DNA of 64,000 nucleotides from Robiginitomaculum sp. GTDB lineage: Bacteria > Pseudomonadota > Alphaproteobacteria > Caulobacterales > Maricaulaceae. The stretch lies in assembly GCA_021776615.1 (NCBI GenBank), contig JAJFFO010000008.1, positions 51,153 through 115,152 of the forward strand, written 5' to 3'. The position numbers were made by a program, and so were the translations under genes. Below the pieces are notes generated by a model. It was not told the origin of the DNA, ran no database searches, and saw only the letters and a program-made list of their open reading frames with translations. This document shows positions 48,920 through 58,723 of this stretch, in pieces. The stretch's first letter is position 1, and each line of letters opens with the position of its first letter.

Positions 48920-50263
48920 ATGAAGGCGGTTGAAGCAAATTATGATGGCTTGGTGGGGCTGACCCACAATTATGGTGGCTTGTCCGCTGGCAACCTTGCC
49001 AGCGCCAAAAATACCGGCCTGATATCGCGCCCCCGCGAAGCGGCGTTGCAAGGTTTAGACAAAATGAAGCACCTGCACGATTGCGGATTGGTGCAGGGCG
49101 TTTTGCCACCACATGAGCGGCCGTTTTTACCGCTTATCCGCGCCGCGGGCTTTACCGGCACTGACAAACAAATTATTGAAGCTGTCGCAAAAACGTCGCC
49201 CAGCTTATTGGGGGCTGCCTCTGCATCAGCCGCAATGTGGGCAGCCAATGCAGCAACCATAAGCCCCTCGGCGGACACGGCGGATGGAAAATTACACGCC
49301 AGCGCCGCCAATTTGGTCACCATGTTGCACCGTTCCATTGAAGGCGAGCAGACCGCACGCACTTTGCGCGCTGCCTTTGCCGCGCAAAACCATTTTAGGG
49401 TGCACCCGCCCCTGCCCGCGCAAGAAGCCTTCGCCGATGAAGGTGCCGCTAATCATGTGCGCCTGTGTGCCGCCCACGCAGAGCCGGGCGTTGAGCTTTT
49501 TGTACATGGCCGCCGTGCCGGCTTTGACCAAAATATCAAATTCCCCGCGCGTCAGACCTTGGAAGCGAATGAAGCTTTGGCACGCCGCCACGGCTTGCGC
49601 GCCGACCGCACGGTGTTTGCGGCACAATCGCTAACGGCCATCGAAGCCGGTGCGTTTCACAATGATGTGGTCTGTGTTGGCGCAAAATCCTGCCTTTTCT
49701 TTCACGAAGACGCTTTCGCCGACACCGAAGCGACTTTGAGGGCCATTCGCACCGCTGCGCAGGATTTGTTTGAACCGCAATTCGTGCAGGTTAGCGCCCA
49801 AGATGTACCGCTGGCCGATGCCATAACCACTTATTTGTTCAATTCCATGCTGGTAGAATGGCCGGGCGAAGCGCGTTTGGTGCTGATTGCGCCGATGGAA
49901 TGCCAGGAAAACCAGAATGTTGCCCGGTTTTGCCAAAAGCTAGTGGCAGGCAATGGCCCGATTGGCCGAGTGGAATTCGTTGATGTGCGCCAATCCATGC
50001 GCAATGGCGGTGGACCTGCCTGTTTGCGCTTACGCGTGGTGTTGACCGAAGAGGAACGCCGGGCAGCCAACCAAAATATGCTGATGAGTGATGATTTATA
50101 CGCAAAGCTAACCCGCTGGATCGAAAAGCATTATCGCGAAACCCTGGCACCCGCCGACCTTGCCGACCCACAGCTTTTGCTCGAAGGCCGTCAGGCGCTT
50201 GATGAATTAACCGGCATATTGGGCTTAGGTTCGGCCTTTTACCCTTTTCAAATCAATAACTAA
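48920..50263 (+). CDS. astB: N-succinylarginine dihydrolase
   Basis: 447 aa, guanidino-group modifying fold. Splits succinylarginine to succinylornithine, ammonia and CO2. Family blocks: ANYDGLVGLTHNYGGLSAGN, ISRPREAALQGLDKMKHL, VHGRRAGFDQNIKFPARQTL, catalytic His in GAFHNDVVCVGAKSCLFFHE and nucleophile Cys in MRNGGGPACLRLRVVLT. It follows astD by 9 bases and ends convergently with phhA (10-base gap). Confidence 0.95.
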   Translation: MKAVEANYDGLVGLTHNYGGLSAGNLASAKNTGLISRPREAALQGLDKMKHLHDCGLVQGVLPPHERPFLPLIRAAGFTGTDKQIIEAVAKTSPSLLGAASASAAMWAANAATISPSADTADGKLHASAANLVTMLHRSIEGEQTARTLRAAFAAQNHFRVHPPLPAQEAFADEGAANHVRLCAAHAEPGVELFVHGRRAGFDQNIKFPARQTLEANEALARRHGLRADRTVFAAQSLTAIEAGAFHNDVVCVGAKSCLFFHEDAFADTEATLRAIRTAAQDLFEPQFVQVSAQDVPLADAITTYLFNSMLVEWPGEARLVLIAPMECQENQNVARFCQKLVAGNGPIGRVEFVDVRQSMRNGGGPACLRLRVVLTEEERRAANQNMLMSDDLYAKLTRWIEKHYRETLAPADLADPQLLLEGRQALDELTGILGLGSAFYPFQINN

Positions 50264-50273
50264 AAACTTAAGA

Positions 50274-51164
50274 TTAAACTGCTTTAATGCCACGTTTTCG
50301 CCCACCGGCCCGGCTATATTCCTGGGTGCCGCGCGTGTACACTCGGTCAGATTCAATGGCTGCCGTCGGGGTAAAATCCGAGCTCGGATTAAGCCGTTCA
50401 TAAAGCGGCGCAAAGTCAGTCTCCACGGTGGCACGGAATAATTCCTCAAACGAGGCGTTGACGAAATAGGTCTGCTGAAAATCATCAATGCAATAATCAG
50501 TGCGCATAACCCGTTCCAAATCAAAATGGATGCGATTTGGCGAACGCGCCTCGAGAGAAAATATCGATTCATTGTGGGAGGAGACAATGCCCGCACCATA
50601 AATGCGCATGCCCTTAGGGGTGTTTATCAGGCCAAATTCCACCGTATACCAATAAAGCGCTGCCAGCGCTTTTAACCGGTCAAAGCCAAGGGCGCGCATC
50701 CCCCCTTTGCCATAGGCCTCCATATAGTCGGCAAATACCGAATCAGTCAGCATTGGCACATGACCAAAAACATCGTGAAACACATCCGGTTCCTGAATAT
50801 AATCGAGTTGATTGCGCTTGCGAATAAAATTCCCGGCCGGGAAACGCCGATTGGCCAAATGTTCAAAAAACACATCATCAGGCACCAGACACGGTACGGC
50901 GACCACTTGCCAACCGGTCAATTTCATCAATTCCTTATTGATAATTTCATAGTCGGGGATCCCGCCACGCCCCAAATTGAGGGCTTTTAAGCCATTTATG
51001 AATTCATCACAGGCGCGCCCGGGCAGGCATTCCATCTGGCGCTGATAAAGAATATCCCACGTGCCATGTTCTTCGGGGGTGAACTGATCCCAGTTTTGAT
51101 CAATGGTAAAATCGTCTCGGGCGTTTTTGGTACGCTCGTCGGCATAAATGCTGATGGGGTCCAT
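50274..51164 (-). CDS. phhA: phenylalanine 4-monooxygenase
   Basis: 296 aa. Pterin- and iron-dependent hydroxylation of Phe to Tyr. The Fe ligands are His130 and His135 (QEPDVFHDVFGHVPMLTD) and Glu176 (LYWYTVEFGLI). Other family parts are SHNESIFSLEA and YGKGGMRALGFDRL. No pterin carbinolamine dehydratase (phhB) or regulatory gene is next to it. It has its own upstream region of 213 bases shared with the second Ppx/GppA gene. Confidence 0.95.
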   Translation of the reverse strand: MDPISIYADERTKNARDDFTIDQNWDQFTPEEHGTWDILYQRQMECLPGRACDEFINGLKALNLGRGGIPDYEIINKELMKLTGWQVVAVPCLVPDDVFFEHLANRRFPAGNFIRKRNQLDYIQEPDVFHDVFGHVPMLTDSVFADYMEAYGKGGMRALGFDRLKALAALYWYTVEFGLINTPKGMRIYGAGIVSSHNESIFSLEARSPNRIHFDLERVMRTDYCIDDFQQTYFVNASFEELFRATVETDFAPLYERLNPSSDFTPTAAIESDRVYTRGTQEYSRAGGRKRGIKAV

Positions 51165-51377
51165 TTGGCCTCTCCATTTTTGTTTGACCTATTGTAACCC
51201 GATTTTTTATCTTTGGGGATGGGCAAATGCGCGCAGGACAATTGGTTGCAGTTTGTTAGGTTGGGATTCCCGATGCAAAGAGCTATGCTCGGCACCGAAA
51301 CGGGCGTGACCATCTCGCGCGCCTAAAATTTGCGGCGGGCAATTTATCGAAATTGATACGCCAGAAGGGTTTGAATT

Positions 51378-52511
51378 ATGACAGACGGCACCAGGCCGTC
51401 TTCTGCTCGAAAGGGGCGTCATCGTAAAAAATGGCGTGGGCAAGGGGCGTCGAAATCATCCAATAAGGCCGGCACGCTCTATGGGGCGGTCGATTTAGGC
51501 ACGAATAATTGCCGCCTTTTGGTCGCGGTTCCGGCAAAAGACGGGTTTCGCGTTATTGATAGCTATTCCCAAATTGTCCGCTTGGGCGAGGGCCTTTCCA
51601 GTACCGGTCGGTTATCAGAGGCGGCCATGGACCGAGCCATGCAGGCGCTAAGTATGTGTGCCCAAAAATTGCAGCGCCACCGGGTGCGCCGGATACGGTG
51701 TGTGGCCACGCAAGCGTGCCGAACCGCCAGTAATGGCGCGGAATTTTTGGCGACGGTGCGCCAACAAACCGAATTGCGCATGCAAACCATTTCTACCGAT
51801 CAAGAAGCCAGGCTTGCAGTGCGTGGCTGCGAAGACCTGTTGGATACTAAATGCGATGCGGCTTTGGTAATCGATATTGGTGGCGGTTCGACAGAACTCA
51901 GCTGGATTGACTTTCCTGCCAATGGCGCCAGTCGCGACGAGCGCCACGAGGTTAAAGCCAGCATTTCCATACCCATGGGCGTGGTCAATATGGCGGAACG
52001 TTTTCCCGAGGAAGGTGATCGCAACATTTGGTTTGAAGCCATGCGCAGTTATGCCCGCGATCAAATTACTGCCTATGAGGGTGCCGCGGCATTCGCGCCG
52101 GTTTTTGCGCAAGGGCAAGTACATTATGTTGGCACCTCCGGCGCGGTAACCTCGCTCGGCGGCGTACATCTTAATCTGTCGCGCTATATTCGCTCCAAAG
52201 TCGACGGCATGTGGTTAAGCCGTGATGACACCGACGCCGCGACCGCGCGGCTATTGGGCAAAACCCTTGATGAACGAGCGCAGGAGCCTTGTATAGGGGC
52301 CGAGCGGGCCGATCTGGTGTTGGCGGGCTGCGCGATTTTGGCGGGTATTCAAGATGTGTGGCCGGCACCGCGTATTCGGGTTGCCGATCGTGGCCTGCGC
52401 GAAGGTCTATTGCTTGGTATGATCAGCGCTGATCAACGCAGCGCCAGACGCCGCGGCATGAGCAAGCGCACCAATGGGTCACAGGCCCAAGGAAATACCA
52501 ATGGCGGATGA
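51378..52511 (+). CDS. second Ppx/GppA family phosphatase
   Basis: 377 aa, shorter than the 508-aa paralogue next to ppk1 because it lacks the C-terminal HD-like part. A basic N-terminal tail (RKGRHRKKWRGQGASK) precedes the phosphate loops LYGAVDLGTNNCRLLVAVP and VIDIGGGSTELSWID; VADRGLREGLLLGMISAD is conserved. It may hydrolyse pppGpp or polyphosphate. It overlaps rlmE by 11 bases, the order usual in alphaproteobacteria, which suggests a tie to rRNA methylation or growth control. Confidence 0.88.
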   Translation: MTDGTRPSSARKGRHRKKWRGQGASKSSNKAGTLYGAVDLGTNNCRLLVAVPAKDGFRVIDSYSQIVRLGEGLSSTGRLSEAAMDRAMQALSMCAQKLQRHRVRRIRCVATQACRTASNGAEFLATVRQQTELRMQTISTDQEARLAVRGCEDLLDTKCDAALVIDIGGGSTELSWIDFPANGASRDERHEVKASISIPMGVVNMAERFPEEGDRNIWFEAMRSYARDQITAYEGAAAFAPVFAQGQVHYVGTSGAVTSLGGVHLNLSRYIRSKVDGMWLSRDDTDAATARLLGKTLDERAQEPCIGAERADLVLAGCAILAGIQDVWPAPRIRVADRGLREGLLLGMISADQRSARRRGMSKRTNGSQAQGNTNGG

Positions 52512-53241
52512 TGAGGGCAAGGACGACGGCAAACGCCGCTGGACCGGCGAGCGCGATAAGGATGGTGGGTCAGGCGAGCGCCGCCGCGGTCTGTCCAAAC
52601 GTGTTAAAACCGCCAGAGGGCGCAAGCTGTCCTCGACGCTTTGGCTGCAACGGCAATTAAACGACCCTTATGTGCAACGGGCCAAAGAAGAAGGCTGGCG
52701 TTCGCGCGCGGCGTTCAAACTGATTGAGCTTGATGATCGATTTGCGTTGATAAAGCCCAATGACCGGGTGGTCGATCTGGGCGCAGCCCCCGGCGGGTGG
52801 GCGCAAGTCGCCCTCACCCGCGGCGCGTCACGGGTTATCGGGATTGATTTGCTGGAGGTTGAGCCACTTACCGGCGCAGACTTTGTGCAAATGGATTTTA
52901 TGGACGAAGACGCCCCGGCAAAGGTGTTGGAAATGTTGGGCGGCAAAACCGATCTGGTATTGTCTGATATGGCGGCCAACACGACCGGCCATAAAACCAC
53001 CGACCATTTGCGAGTGGTCGCGTTGGCCGAAGCCGCCGCCTATTTCGCCCTCGAAACCTTAAACCCGGGCGGCTCGTTCATTGCCAAGGTTTTTCAAGGC
53101 GGCACCGAAGGCGAAATGCTGATTGCCCTCAAAAAGCATTTTGAAAAAATACGCCACGTCAAACCAAAATCCAGCCGTGCCGGTAGCCCGGAAACCTATG
53201 TGGTGGCGACCGGCTTTAGGGGTATTAGCGGCGACGCGTGA
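52501..53241 (+). CDS. rlmE: 23S rRNA (uridine-2'-O-)-methyltransferase RlmE
   Basis: 246 aa. Methylates U2552 (E. coli numbering) in the ribosomal A loop. A charged N-terminal extension precedes the FtsJ domain: YVQRAKEEGWRSRAAFKLIE with Lys73, SAM site VVDLGAAPGGWAQVAL, catalytic Asp in LVLSDMAANTTGHKTTDH and Lys in GGSFIAKVFQGG, giving the K-D-K-E set. The ATG at 52501 lies in the tail of the Ppx/GppA gene. Confidence 0.94.
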   Translation: MADDEGKDDGKRRWTGERDKDGGSGERRRGLSKRVKTARGRKLSSTLWLQRQLNDPYVQRAKEEGWRSRAAFKLIELDDRFALIKPNDRVVDLGAAPGGWAQVALTRGASRVIGIDLLEVEPLTGADFVQMDFMDEDAPAKVLEMLGGKTDLVLSDMAANTTGHKTTDHLRVVALAEAAAYFALETLNPGGSFIAKVFQGGTEGEMLIALKKHFEKIRHVKPKSSRAGSPETYVVATGFRGISGDA

Positions 53242-53314
53242 TAGCTCGTCAAGTCAAAAACCATTCAATTCCCTACACTTATGCGCCCATGACATGGAGA
53301 CCGATTGTAATGCG

Positions 53315-53348
53315 TTGACACGGCGCATTCTATATATAACAATATAGT
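53315..53348 (+). promoter_or_regulatory. promoter and likely ArsR operator
   Basis: TTGACA (53315-53320) is a consensus -35 box. The inverted repeat CTATAT-ATAACA-ATATAG (53330-53347) overlaps the possible -10 boxes TATAAC and TATAGT and ends 2 bases before the ArsR ATG. It fits an autoregulatory ArsR site. There is no ribosome site, so the mRNA may be leaderless. Spacing of either -10 to the -35 is not ideal. Confidence 0.5.
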
Positions 53349-53349
53349 T

Positions 53350-53721
53350 ATGGAACAAATTGGTTATACACGATCACCATCAGATCTCGACGCGGTTTTT
53401 GCCGCGCTGGCTGACCCCACGCGCCGGGCAATATTATCCCGGCTGGCGGACGGAGAGCTTTGTGTAAACGAGATTGCGGCACCATTTGAAATGTCACAAC
53501 CGGCGGTATCAAGACATCTGAAGGTGCTGCAACAGGCCGGATTAATCGTGCGGGATAAAGACCAGCAACGCCGCCCGGCAAGATTACATGCCGAAAATAT
53601 GGCCATGGCTGCCGATTGGCTTGAAGAATTCAGAGTTTTTTGGGGGACAAGCTTCGATCAGCTGGATGATGTCCTTCTCAGTATGAAACCATCCAAGGAC
53701 AAGGAAAGCAATAATGAGTGA
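53350..53721 (+). CDS. ArsR-family transcriptional regulator
   Basis: 123 aa winged helix. AALADPTRRAILSRLADGEL, CVNEIAAPFEMSQPAVSRHL and KVLQQAGLIVRDKDQQRRPA are the helix-turn-helix and wing. No metal-binding Cys pair of the ArsR/SmtB type is visible (the only Cys lies before the HTH), so it is of the SRPBCC-linked class, sensing something else. It overlaps the SRPBCC gene by 8 bases. Confidence 0.9.
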   Translation: MEQIGYTRSPSDLDAVFAALADPTRRAILSRLADGELCVNEIAAPFEMSQPAVSRHLKVLQQAGLIVRDKDQQRRPARLHAENMAMAADWLEEFRVFWGTSFDQLDDVLLSMKPSKDKESNNE

Positions 53722-54217
53722 GTTACCAGAATATAGTCTCGACCGAGTGTTTGACGCCCCGCGCGAAATGGTGTGGCGCGCCTGGACCGACCCGGAACTT
53801 TTGCACCGTTGGTATGGTCCCAATGTTGAGACGGTGATCCATAAATTTGACTTGCAACCCGGCGGATCATGGCTCAACGAAATGAAAATGCGCGGCAGCT
53901 CCTTTTTCAGCAAAATGGTTTTTCAAGACGTGAAGCAGCCGGAAAAACTGGTCTGGCACCATTATTCTTCCACTGATTCCGATTGGAACACCGCCGCCAA
54001 CCCGATGATGCCTGATTGGCCAAGCTTGCTGCTAACAACCGTGACATTCGAAAGCAAAGGCGACAAAACCCATGTGCGCCTCTCGCAAGTGCCGATTGAT
54101 GCCACCGACGTCGAAATCGCGTGCTTTACCAAAGCGATGGCCGGTATGGATAACGGCTGGGGCGGCGGCTACGCCATCATGGACGCCCTGTTCGTGGAGT
54201 TGCAAGAACAGGGGTAA
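53714..54217 (+). CDS. SRPBCC (AHSA1/START-like) domain protein
   Basis: 167 aa. AHSA1-type signatures are DRVFDAPREMVWRAWTDPEL, HRWYGPNVETV, LQPGGSWLNEMKMRG and the C-terminal GMDNGWGGGYAIMDAL. Such proteins have a deep hydrophobic ligand pocket. ArsR-SRPBCC pairs are common and usually autoregulated; the ligand is unknown. The GTG-free ATG start at 53714 lies within the last codons of the regulator. Confidence 0.88.
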   Translation: MSELPEYSLDRVFDAPREMVWRAWTDPELLHRWYGPNVETVIHKFDLQPGGSWLNEMKMRGSSFFSKMVFQDVKQPEKLVWHHYSSTDSDWNTAANPMMPDWPSLLLTTVTFESKGDKTHVRLSQVPIDATDVEIACFTKAMAGMDNGWGGGYAIMDALFVELQEQG

Positions 54218-54264
54218 GGCCCTGAGGGATGGGATTGGTAGCGGTGCCCAATAAGGCCCTGCCC

Positions 54265-55974
54265 CTAATCCTCAGCCCCGAAGCGCTCGCCCCATTCTTC
54301 GATTTCTTCATCGGTTATTTTGCTAAACAGCACGTCCGGTTGTGAGAACTCTAAACCGATGGGGAGCGCATTTAGCAGTCCTGCATCTTCGGCGTTTGGC
54401 CATTTGCGGTTTTCCTGCGGCACGCCCATAGCATCCAGAATTTTGCCCGCCGCCGCCGGAATAATGGGTTGGGCAATAATCGCTGATATCACCACCAGAT
54501 TAAGCGCAGTGCGCACTGAAAGCGCCGCCGTATCTGCATCGGTTTTTATTGCCGTCCACGGGGCTGCTTCGGCGAGGTATTCATTGCCTGCGGCCCAGAT
54601 AGCGCGAGTTTCGGCCATGGCTTTGCGAAATTCCATCGCTTCATAATAGCCGGTGAGCGCGCCCAGCCGGGTTTTTAGCTGTGCGGCCAGTTTTTCTTCC
54701 AACGCACCGGGCACACCGCCATCGGGCACTCTGCCGCCAAGTTTGGAGGCGCTAAACCGGGTGATGCGGTTGACAAAATTGCCAAGCACGTCGGCCAAAT
54801 CCTTATTCACCACAGATTGAAAATGGCCAAGCGTGAATGCCGCGTCCGAGCTTTCAGGGGCATTGGCCATTAAATGCCAGCGCCATACGTCAGAGGGCGC
54901 AAGCTCCAGCGCCTGATCCATAAAGATGCCGCGCTTTTGCGAGGTGGAGAATTTTCCGCCATACCAAGTCACCCAATTAAAGGCTTTGAGCTTGTCGACG
55001 GTTTTCCATGGCTCTTGCGAGCCCAAAATTGTTATCGGGAAGCTGACCGTGTGGAAGGCCACATTGTCCTTGCCCATGAATTGCACATAGGTCACATCAT
55101 CGGCGCCCTGATCAGTGCGCCACCAGCTTTGCCATTCGGCGTCGGTAGCTTCAGCGCGCTCTTGCGTGGCTCCGATATATTCGATCGGCGCATCGAACCA
55201 GACATAGAAAACTTTATTCTCGAAGCCGGGGCGTGGTTTGCCATGGCGCAGCACCGGAATGCCCCAGCTCAAATCGCGGGTGATGGCGCGGTCCTGCAGG
55301 CCTTCATCGAGCCATTTTAGCGCAATGGAGCGCGCCAAAGGTGGCCAGTCTATTGCCGCCTCGACCCAATCGCGCACGGTGTCCTGCATTTTTGATTGAA
55401 TGAGGAAAAGGTGTCGGGTTTCGCGCACTTCGAGCTTGGTCGAGCCGGAAATGGCCGAGCGTGGTTCAATCAGGTCCACCGGGTCCAGTATTCGGCCGCA
55501 ATCATCGCATTGGTCGCCGCGCGCTTTGTTATAGTCACAATGCGGGCAGATACCCTCGACATAGCGATCGGGCAAAAACCGGCCATCATCAATGGAATAG
55601 ACTTGTTCTGATACGCGTTCCTCGATCAGGCCATTATCTTCCAAAACTTCAGCAAAGTGCTGAGTCAGGGCCGCATTGGGCGCATTGGATGAGCGGCCAA
55701 AATAGTCAAAAGACAGATCAAAGCCGGCGCAGGCATCGCGCTGGACCTCGAATTGGTCATCGCAATATTGCCGAACGCTTTGCTCCTTGGCGGCGGCGGC
55801 AAGCTCGGCCGGGGTGCCGTGTTCGTCGGTGGCACAGATATACAGCACGTCCTTGCCCGATAGCCGTTGAAAGCGTGCATAGACATCGGCAGGCAGCATT
55901 GAACCAGCCAGATTTCCCAAATGCTTAATCCCGTTAATATAGGGAAGCGCAGACGTAATCAGAATTCGGTTCAT
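54265..55974 (-). CDS. metG: methionine--tRNA ligase
   Basis: 569 aa class I synthetase. The HIGH box is in [20 protein letters not shown], the zinc knuckle [18 protein letters not shown], and the KMSKS loop reads [11 protein letters not shown], a known MetRS variant. The anticodon-binding helical domain follows; the dimerisation (EMAP-like) tail is absent. Start at 55974 ([16 protein letters not shown]); the frame extends to 56058 without support. Confidence 0.95.
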   Translation of the reverse strand: MNRILITSALPYINGIKHLGNLAGSMLPADVYARFQRLSGKDVLYICATDEHGTPAELAAAAKEQSVRQYCDDQFEVQRDACAGFDLSFDYFGRSSNAPNAALTQHFAEVLEDNGLIEERVSEQVYSIDDGRFLPDRYVEGICPHCDYNKARGDQCDDCGRILDPVDLIEPRSAISGSTKLEVRETRHLFLIQSKMQDTVRDWVEAAIDWPPLARSIALKWLDEGLQDRAITRDLSWGIPVLRHGKPRPGFENKVFYVWFDAPIEYIGATQERAEATDAEWQSWWRTDQGADDVTYVQFMGKDNVAFHTVSFPITILGSQEPWKTVDKLKAFNWVTWYGGKFSTSQKRGIFMDQALELAPSDVWRWHLMANAPESSDAAFTLGHFQSVVNKDLADVLGNFVNRITRFSASKLGGRVPDGGVPGALEEKLAAQLKTRLGALTGYYEAMEFRKAMAETRAIWAAGNEYLAEAAPWTAIKTDADTAALSVRTALNLVVISAIIAQPIIPAAAGKILDAMGVPQENRKWPNAEDAGLLNALPIGLEFSQPDVLFSKITDEEIEEWGERFGAED

Positions 55975-56143
55975 ATTTTTCTTACCTGACTGGGAAATTG
56001 CCGCAAAACACGCTAGCCTGCTCGTAGGGGGCCAACCATAACCATAACTAATGGCCAACCTGACTAATGGGGCGATGCCGCGCTGACAAGAGCGCGCATC
56101 ACCTCGCCCAAAACTTATGGAGGCACTTATGGGGAGGAAACCT

Positions 56144-56551
56144 ATGCCTAAACTTTTTGGACTAAATCTACTTGGACTATTGGCGACCAGCGTTGCTTTC
56201 TGGCTGCTCGGCTATTTGTGGTATGGCGTTTTATTCATGGAAAAATGGATGACGTTGATGGGCATGGATGCCTCCGCTGGTGGTGAGCCGAATATGATGC
56301 TTATGGCGATGGGCTTCATAAATACGCTCATTGCGTCTTTGGGGGTTGGCCTTTTGCTTAAATGGCTCAATGTTTCCAAGCTGGTCACAGCGGTAAAATA
56401 CGGCCTAATTGTTGCCTTCTGCTTTGTCCTGACTACGGAAGCGTATGGACCAATTTATGGCGGCTCTTCGGTTGACCTGTTCTATCTTAACGGCGCTTAC
56501 CATTTAATTGGCTATGGCATGGTCGCGGCCATTTGGTCATTCTTCGACTGA
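56144..56551 (+). CDS. DUF1761-type small membrane protein
   Basis: 135 aa with four hydrophobic segments ([75 protein letters not shown]). [11 protein letters not shown] fits DUF1761. The function is unknown. GGGGAGGA 5 bases before the ATG at 56144 is a strong ribosome site; the earlier ATG at 56117 is unsupported. A strong terminator follows. Confidence 0.75.
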   Translation: MPKLFGLNLLGLLATSVAFWLLGYLWYGVLFMEKWMTLMGMDASAGGEPNMMLMAMGFINTLIASLGVGLLLKWLNVSKLVTAVKYGLIVAFCFVLTTEAYGPIYGGSSVDLFYLNGAYHLIGYGMVAAIWSFFD

Positions 56552-56577
56552 ACCAAAGCCAATACGCAAATTTAAAT

Positions 56578-56609
56578 ACGGGGAGGGTTTGCCCTCCCCG
56601 TTTTTTTTT
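56578..56609. terminator. terminator between convergent genes
   Basis: ACGGGGAGGG, a TTT loop region and CCCTCCCCGT form a GC-rich stem with nine T behind it, 26 bases after the DUF1761 stop. It also abuts the end of the minus-strand amidohydrolase gene, but lacks an A run to serve that direction well. Confidence 0.9.
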
Positions 56610-58365
56610 AACTTGCCCGCAGCAAACGCCCCGGATGGGCACCGGTAAGCGCATCATTCTCCAGCACCGGCACGCCGCCCACCACAGTGGCGATATAGCC
56701 TTGCGCCTTCTGCACCAACCGATTGCCGCCCGCCGGAAGGTCATAAACCATGTGGGGTCGGCGCACGTTAAGACGCTGCATGTCGATCACATTGATATCC
56801 GCCGCAAGGCCCAGCTTTAAACGCCCGCGATCATGCAAGCCCATAAAATCTGCCTGATCGGCGCTCATCATCTGCACGGCCCGCTCGATGGGGATGCGAT
56901 CGCCCTGCCCGCTAACCCGATCACGGGTCCAATGGGCCAGAAAAAAGCTGGACCAGGCACTGTCAACGATAGTGCCAACATGCGCGCCACCATCGCCCAA
57001 CCCTAATTGCGCGGCCGGATGGGTCATCATCTTGTGCACCACGTCAAGATTGCCATCGTTATAATTGAAAATCGGGAAATAGATCATCGTTTCGCCATTA
57101 TCGACCAGCATTTGATCGTATAGCTCCTCAAGCACATCAACGCCGCGCGCCTGCGCCAGTGCGTGAATGGAGTGTTCAGGGCCCGGCTCATAATTTGGCG
57201 GATCGCCCAGAGGGAACATGCGCGCCGACAGGAAATCGAGATTATCAAGCACTTGGTCAATTTGTGGCGGGGCGCTTGGATCAATATCGGAAACACGAAT
57301 GCGTTCTTCACCCAGGATCTTGGCGCGCAAGATCGGGTCTTTGAGCGCCTTGAGTTTCTCCGAGAACGGTAAATCCATAATCTTGCGATAGCTGGGCTTG
57401 CCAACCAAGGCGTTCAGCGTAGTGCGCAAGCCTTGCAACACCCCAACGCCGCGCGGCGCGACCTGCATGCGCATATTCAGACCATTGGCATTGGCTTTCT
57501 CAATACGGCGCGCAATATGCTCCCACTGCTCCGGATATAAAAACCGCTGCATGGTCGACAAGGTCATCGGGCGACCGGCAATGCGGGCCATGGCCTCCAA
57601 AATATCAAATTCCGGATCAAAGCGCTCCGGCCCGTCATGCATGTCAAAATCAGAAACCGCAGACAGAAAGCGATATGACAGCCCCCGAAACGCCGCCGCC
57701 AGCCCTTCCAATTCCTGACGCTCGGCAATCGAGGCCGGGGTGTCATAGCCGTCCGAGGTGCGGTGCGTGTCGGTGCGCCCGGTAGAAAAGCCAAAGGCGC
57801 CCGCCTTCAAGCCTTCATGCACCAAAGCGGCCATGGCCCTCACATCGTCCTTCGTTGCCGTTTCGCGCGCTTCGGCACGATCCCCCATCACATAAAGCCG
57901 CACCGGATCATGCGGAATTTGCGCGGCGATATTGATGGCATGCGGAATGGCGTCCAATCGATCCATATAATCGCCAAAGCTTTGCCACTTCCAATCCAGT
58001 CCCTCATGCAGCGCGGTGCCCGGAATTTCCTCCACCCCCTCCATCAAGCTCACTAGTCTTTGTTGATCGCCGGGACGCAAGGGCGCGAATCCTACCCCGC
58101 AATTACCCATTAAAACGCTTGTGACGCCATGCCAGGAGGACGGTGCGAGGTCCGCATCCCATACCGCCTGTCCGTCATAATGGGTGTGCACATCAATAAC
58201 GCCCGGCGTTACGATGGCACCATCGGCATCAATCTCACGCTTCGCTGGCCCACAATCTTCGCCAATGTGTGTAATGACACCGTTTTCAATGCCAATATCG
58301 CCGGTGAAAGGCGTTCCGCCATTGCCATCAACAATGGTTCCGCCGTGTATTTTTATATCAAACAT
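56608..58365 (-). CDS. N-acyl-D-amino-acid deacylase family amidohydrolase
   Basis: 585 aa. Amidohydrolase family 3: a beta-sandwich N-terminus (MFDIKIHGGTIVDGNGGTPF), metal ligands in GVIDVHTHYDGQAVWD, the Cys ligand in LMGNCGVGFAPLRPGD, FGFSTGRTDTHRTSDG and the catalytic Asp in GDGGAHVGTIVDSAWSS. These enzymes release N-acyl groups from D-amino acids or hydrolyse related amides. The exact substrate is not deducible. It stands alone between a terminator and a long AT-rich region. Confidence 0.88.
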   Translation of the reverse strand: MFDIKIHGGTIVDGNGGTPFTGDIGIENGVITHIGEDCGPAKREIDADGAIVTPGVIDVHTHYDGQAVWDADLAPSSWHGVTSVLMGNCGVGFAPLRPGDQQRLVSLMEGVEEIPGTALHEGLDWKWQSFGDYMDRLDAIPHAINIAAQIPHDPVRLYVMGDRAEARETATKDDVRAMAALVHEGLKAGAFGFSTGRTDTHRTSDGYDTPASIAERQELEGLAAAFRGLSYRFLSAVSDFDMHDGPERFDPEFDILEAMARIAGRPMTLSTMQRFLYPEQWEHIARRIEKANANGLNMRMQVAPRGVGVLQGLRTTLNALVGKPSYRKIMDLPFSEKLKALKDPILRAKILGEERIRVSDIDPSAPPQIDQVLDNLDFLSARMFPLGDPPNYEPGPEHSIHALAQARGVDVLEELYDQMLVDNGETMIYFPIFNYNDGNLDVVHKMMTHPAAQLGLGDGGAHVGTIVDSAWSSFFLAHWTRDRVSGQGDRIPIERAVQMMSADQADFMGLHDRGRLKLGLAADINVIDMQRLNVRRPHMVYDLPAGGNRLVQKAQGYIATVVGGVPVLENDALTGAHPGRLLRAS

Positions 58366-58723
58366 GATTTTTTCAGTCCCCCAATGTGATTCTATGGCAA
58401 TTCAAAGCGATGAAAAGCGTATTTTGCCAGCCATACAATCCTTCCCCTTCATTATTTACCCACGCCAGTGATAATAATTGCAGAAATTTACAATTATTTT
58501 TGAGATACAAAAATCACATAAAATCAATATGTTAAGTATCTACACATTACAAAAATGATTGTTTATGACGAAAAATTCATTGTTTTACGATAAATTTCTA
58601 TTGACTGTTTATCGATATGTGTTTATTGATTATCGACATGGACGGGATGCACCCGCCCAAACACAACAGGCCCGATTAGAGGCCAAACGGTTAGCCCCAC
58701 AAGGGCAATGAGGAGAAAACAAA
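58366..58723. other. AT-rich intergenic region with three phased TATCGA-type boxes
   Basis: These 358 bases divide the amidohydrolase gene from the 38-codon ORF. No longer gene is seen. From 58480 it is very AT-rich. TTACGATAAA (58585-58594), TTTATCGATAT (58608-58618) and GATTATCGACAT (58628-58639) are three related boxes about 21 bases apart, so on one face of the helix; they straddle a candidate promoter. Confidence 0.5.
58601..58629 (+). promoter_or_regulatory. candidate sigma70-type promoter
   Basis: TTGACT (58601-58606) and TATTGA (58624-58629) lie 17 bases apart, within the TATCGA-type boxes. A start near 58636 would give an 88-base leader to the small ORF at 58724. Confidence 0.45.
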
